NCBI GenBank assembly: GCA_020050895.1
Contig: JAGVJW010000088.1
Span: 1-8,703 of the forward strand
Reading direction: 5' to 3'
Origin: a bacterium
GTDB taxonomy: Bacteria > Bacteroidota > Ignavibacteria > Kapaibacteriales > Kapaibacteriaceae
Length of the DNA: 8,703 nt
Positions within the stretch are counted from its first letter, which is position 1; each line of letters starts with the position of its first letter. A program made the position numbers and the translations under genes. A model generated the notes under the pieces. That model was not told the DNA's origin and ran no database searches. It saw nothing but the letters and a program-made list of their open reading frames with translations. Of the stretch, positions 6,020-8,703 are shown in pieces.

Positions 6020-7292
6020 AGTCCATAAATACGATCTGCGCCTCACGGCGGAGCCATCGCGTGTTGTGATGCGCCCCTTTCAGCTAGCTCAGGAGCCAAG
6101 AGGGATGAATCCGTTTCAAACACGGAGGGCACGGAGAATTATCGACGCTGTGTTGCAAATGGATCCAGACAAAGCCCATCAACTGCTCCAGGAAGTTGGT
6201 ATGGACTTCTCCAAACGTCACTGGCAGGCAAGCGCTGTGCACGTAGAGAGGTACAATCACCTTTCGCATATGATTGGATTTTCAGACGACTTGACTCTTC
6301 AGCAGCGGGAATTAATTGGTGCATTCTTCTGCCACGAATATTCCTACGCCGCCGCGGCTATCATGAATCCGTCGATAGTGCCTCATACAGATCAATCGGG
6401 CTTGGGACCACACGATCAGAGATTTGTGATGTCGCTCAGAACCGTTGGCGAAGGTCATATTTCTTCGATCTCTTTTCGCGAAGGCATTCTTACAGCCGAT
6501 AGTGAACTGCGCTTACGCGATCAGCCGGCCCAAACTCTTGCAGCCGAGTCGGAAGAATTTGAAGAAGATGCTAAAGTCATCGCCCTTCGGCCAGACGCTG
6601 TTCCGATATCCGGTCTTGTGATTTTTCCCTTCACCAAGGCGCAGCGGAGCGGACTGGAGGATTTGCGACTTGTTAAATTTGTTGACGATGATGGTGAAGC
6701 CACGTACTATGGAACCTACACGGCATTTTCGGGAGTCGGCATCCGTTCGGAGTTACTGACAACCAAAGATTTTACCACATTTTCTCTCGAGCCACTCTCT
6801 GGACACTCAGCACAAAACAAAGGTATGGCGCTGTTTCCAAGGCGCATAAATGGTAGGTATGCTATGCTGACGCGTCCGGATGGCGAAAGCATTTACTATC
6901 AGGAATCCGACGACATCATGCAGTGGGACGGCGGTGAACTCATCATGTCGCCTAAATTCCCATGGGAACTCATTCAAATCGGCAATTGCGGATCGCCCAT
7001 AGAGCTCGACGAAGGATGGCTTTTGCTAACTCATGGCGTGGGCGCCATGCGCAAGTACTCCATTAGCGCAGCCTTGCTCGACAAAGACAATCCGCATAAA
7101 GTACTTGCTCGCCTCCCAGAACCCTTACTTTCTCCTTCGGATGAAAACCGCGATGGATATGTCCCCAATGTTCTATACACATGCGGTGCATTGAAACACG
7201 GCGACCAACTCTTTCTACCCTATGGTATCGCCGACAGTTCTGTATCGTTTGCCATGGTTGACATTGGCAAACTTGTTGGGTCGATGGTATAA
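6012..7292 (+). CDS. GH130-family glycosidase/phosphorylase (mannoside-type)
   Basis: The 426-residue product matches GH130, the family of beta-mannoside phosphorylases and some mannosidases, with a five-bladed beta-propeller. An N-terminal helical extension (about 1-115) precedes N-P-S-I-V-P-H (119-125) and G-E-G-H-I-S-S-I (146-153). The G-L-E-D-L-R block at 214-219 carries Asp217 at the position of the family's catalytic acid. N-K-G-M-A-L-F-P (269-276), T-R-P-D-G (287-291), T-H-G-V-G-A-M-R-K-Y (340-349) and G-Y-V-P-N (382-386) follow. Lys270, His341 and Arg347 fall where phosphorylases bind phosphate, which favours phosphorolysis over hydrolysis, but this alignment is from memory. The frame is open from 5937, yet family similarity begins at the ATG at 6012, which overlaps the upstream stop in ATGATTGA; no Shine-Dalgarno is obvious, so translation is probably coupled. 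It has no signal peptide. It likely degrades, or in reverse extends, the glycan handled by the upstream enzyme. Confidence 0.9.
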   Translation: MIEVHKYDLRLTAEPSRVVMRPFQLAQEPRGMNPFQTRRARRIIDAVLQMDPDKAHQLLQEVGMDFSKRHWQASAVHVERYNHLSHMIGFSDDLTLQQRELIGAFFCHEYSYAAAAIMNPSIVPHTDQSGLGPHDQRFVMSLRTVGEGHISSISFREGILTADSELRLRDQPAQTLAAESEEFEEDAKVIALRPDAVPISGLVIFPFTKAQRSGLEDLRLVKFVDDDGEATYYGTYTAFSGVGIRSELLTTKDFTTFSLEPLSGHSAQNKGMALFPRRINGRYAMLTRPDGESIYYQESDDIMQWDGGELIMSPKFPWELIQIGNCGSPIELDEGWLLLTHGVGAMRKYSISAALLDKDNPHKVLARLPEPLLSPSDENRDGYVPNVLYTCGALKHGDQLFLPYGIADSSVSFAMVDIGKLVGSMV

Positions 7293-7334
7293 TTCACAAT
7301 TCGATTTGAGTCAGACATTCACGCTAAATCAGTA

Positions 7335-7351
7335 GGCCTCACTGCGAGGCC
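7335..7351. terminator. Possible bidirectional hairpin between convergent genes
   Basis: GGCCTC (7335-7340) and GAGGCC (7346-7351) form a perfect 6-bp GC-rich stem with a 5-nt loop. It lies 42 nt past the GH130 stop and includes the desaturase stop codon (7339-7341). The position between converging genes suits a shared transcript end, but neither strand has a run of T after the stem, so it may be a roadblock or RNA 3'-end stabiliser, not a classical terminator. Confidence 0.4.
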
Positions 7352-8199
7352 AATCGCTTCAGCCGCATCGAATCTGTTCTGAATCGTCTAAAGAAGACTC
7401 CAAGAACATACACTCTAATAATGTACCACCAAAAGCTGCGTTCTTTGAGGGATGAATCGATGTTCGACTCGATTTGTTTGTGGAGCTCGGGGGTTTTACT
7501 CCAGTGGACGCCGGCTTTTTCGTGATGAATGGTATGATAACCATTGTTAAAAAGAAGGTAGTTCAGAAAACCTGTGAAGTTGCGGGAATGGTTGTATCTG
7601 CTTTCTTCGTCGGCATGCACGTGCTGCACATAATTAAACACGAGCACGGCAAAGAGTCCTACCTGCTGCGGAATAATGATATACAAAATGGCTTTCTGCC
7701 AATCGATTAACAAGCCCCCTACAATCCAAATGGCAAGGGCAACGTACTGCAACAAGCTCAGGACAAATTTGCGTTTGTCTGTGTTTTGCAGCTTCATAAG
7801 ATAATCGCGTATTGGCTTCTGCTGAAACCAGGAGCTGACGCTGGGGTAAATAAGTACGGTCCACCACGTATTCTGCTCGCTTACGCGATACGTAATGGTG
7901 TAATCCCCAGGCTTGTTGTTAAGTACGTGATGATTGAGGTTATGCGTCGGGATCCAGGCAAAGGCAGGGAATCCATAAAACAAGGTCAGCCAATAATCAG
8001 TAAGAATGTTTAGCGTATTATTCCGCCAAATAGGGAGGTGGTTGTGATTGTGCGCAATAACGGTTACTGCCACCGATAGGAACAAGTATGGGAACCACAT
8101 TATGGGGCTCCATGAATCAGTTAACCACTGAGCAAGAAAGAGTCCGGACGTGCATACCATATATGCCAGTGTCCGAACATCAGCAGCATATCGCAACAT
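7339..8199 (-). CDS. Membrane di-iron fatty acid desaturase
   Basis: The product is 286 residues from the ATG at 8199; a TTG at 8205 would add two residues and is the only alternative close by. Numbering from that TTG, the three histidine clusters of membrane fatty acid desaturases/hydroxylases are clear: H-N-H-N-H at 52-56, H-N-L-N-H-H at 88-93, and H-T-I-H-H at 224-228, with additional His at 195, 197 and 234. These ligate the two irons that activate oxygen to insert a double bond into an acyl chain. Hydrophobic segments lie near 13-28, 36-50, 68-84, 148-167, 172-192 and 258-272, giving an inner-membrane protein with the histidines on the cytoplasmic face. It follows the HxlR gene in the same direction after 66 bp and converges with the GH130 gene. 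The substrate could be a phospholipid acyl chain or another lipid such as a carotenoid; the sequence alone does not decide this. Confidence 0.88.
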   Translation of the reverse strand: MLRYAADVRTLAYMVCTSGLFLAQWLTDSWSPIMWFPYLFLSVAVTVIAHNHNHLPIWRNNTLNILTDYWLTLFYGFPAFAWIPTHNLNHHVLNNKPGDYTITYRVSEQNTWWTVLIYPSVSSWFQQKPIRDYLMKLQNTDKRKFVLSLLQYVALAIWIVGGLLIDWQKAILYIIIPQQVGLFAVLVFNYVQHVHADEESRYNHSRNFTGFLNYLLFNNGYHTIHHEKAGVHWSKTPELHKQIESNIDSSLKERSFWWYIIRVYVLGVFFRRFRTDSMRLKRLASQ

Positions 8200-8235
8200 A
8201 GGCAATAGGGTTCCGGATGTGTAACAACTTCAGGC

Positions 8236-8246
8236 GTAAAAATTAC
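8236..8246. promoter_or_regulatory. Candidate operator upstream of the desaturase
   Basis: GTAAAAATTAC is an 11-bp dyad (GTAA/TTAC arms) in the 66-bp gap between the regulator and desaturase genes. HxlR-type dimers bind short dyads of this general kind, and a related GTATTAC lies just before the regulator gene at 8693-8699. The match is short and could occur by chance in AT-rich DNA. Confidence 0.25.
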
Positions 8247-8265
8247 CACATTATTTCAAAAAGAA

Positions 8266-8673
8266 TTAAAGCGATTCTAACCGTGAATCAAATAAACTCC
8301 GCGACTGAATAATGTTCTCTCGATGCTGTACCGCCCATTGATTCAACTCAAGGATGGGTTTTGTAAGCGTAACACCTAGTTCCGTTAGTTTGTACTCGAC
8401 GCTTGGAGGAACCGTTGGGTAGACGGTTCGGGTTACCAAGCCATCGCGTTCCAGCCCCTTTAACGTGAGCGTAAGCATTCGCTGAGAAATCCCATCAATC
8501 CTTCTGCGAAGTGCATTGAATCGCATGGGCCCGCTGTCCAACAAGGCAATGATGAAAATGCTCCACTTATCACCGATCCGGTTTAGTACTTCGCGCACCG
8601 GACATTCATCCGGGTTGTGGGGAATTTTATCGGAGCAGTCATCGCTGCTCACCTTGGTGTTGTCTGGTAACAT
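8266..8673 (-). CDS. HxlR-family winged-helix transcriptional regulator
   Basis: The 135-residue product is a typical HxlR protein. It has C-P-V at 24-26, the helix V-L-N-R-I-G-D-K-W at 29-37, L-L-D-S-G-P-M-R-F-N-A-L at 44-55, the recognition helix region GISQRMLTLTLKGLERDGLV (61-80), and a wing T-R-T-V-Y-P-T-V-P-P-S-V-E-Y at 81-94 followed by L-T-E-L-G. Members bind DNA as dimers, and several sense electrophiles or oxidants through the cysteine of the C-P-V motif, here Cys24; Cys13 is a second cysteine in a charged N-terminal tail. The start at 8673 is supported by AGAAGG 7 nt upstream. A TAATAC (-10-like, plus 8693-8698) sits near the window edge, but its -35 is outside. The adjacent desaturase is the obvious target, and the regulator may also control itself. 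Confidence 0.92.
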   Translation of the reverse strand: MLPDNTKVSSDDCSDKIPHNPDECPVREVLNRIGDKWSIFIIALLDSGPMRFNALRRRIDGISQRMLTLTLKGLERDGLVTRTVYPTVPPSVEYKLTELGVTLTKPILELNQWAVQHRENIIQSRSLFDSRLESL

Positions 8674-8703
8674 GGTTGTGCCTTCTTGTGCCGTATTACA
8701 AAA

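Noticed and set aside
1..8703. CRISPR array, transposase, integrase or attachment site
   Set aside because: No regularly spaced direct repeats, no recombinase motifs and no flanking duplications were seen on reading both strands.

Overview
The window holds seven well-supported genes, one possible gene tail at the left edge, two long non-coding stretches and one conspicuous structured repeat. Base composition is mid-GC by eye. Most good gene starts carry a weak to moderate Shine-Dalgarno. The gene content fits a bacterium of the Bacteroidota or a neighbouring FCB lineage (Ignavibacteria/Kapabacteria type): a DUF1835 protein with the LHIVNGD signature, a GT4/toroid fusion paired with a GH130 enzyme, and a GC-rich cloverleaf intergenic repeat. 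That placement is inference, since no rRNA or other marker gene is present.

Left part (1-2101): a two-gene minus-strand unit reads leftwards, a DUF5343 protein followed by a Swt1-family HEPN protein whose start overlaps it by 56 bp. HEPN proteins are commonly RNases of toxin-antitoxin and defence systems, so this pair is the best candidate for an under-described system here. However, this HEPN copy stops just where the catalytic RNxxxH motif is expected, and none of the three frames up to the window edge supplies it. About 0.9 kb of apparently non-coding DNA lies upstream.

Middle (2102-3718): a lone minus-strand DUF1835 gene has a good TTGACA-N17-TAAGTT promoter. It is separated from the next, divergent operon by about 660 bp that contains a three-way-junction repeat at 3163-3218.

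Right part (3719-7292): a plus-strand two-gene operon. The first gene encodes a 766-residue protein with a GT4 glycosyltransferase domain fused to a helical (alpha/alpha) toroid-like domain. The second encodes a GH130 mannoside phosphorylase/mannosidase-type protein whose ATG overlaps the stop codon of the first by 8 nt. One protein looks built to make, and the other to break or remodel, a glycan, plausibly a mannoside-containing one.

Right end (7339-8673): two minus-strand genes, an HxlR-family regulator followed after 66 bp by a membrane di-iron fatty acid desaturase. They are probably co-transcribed and may adjust membrane lipid unsaturation in response to a redox or electrophile signal. 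No tRNA, rRNA, CRISPR array, transposase or integrase is visible.
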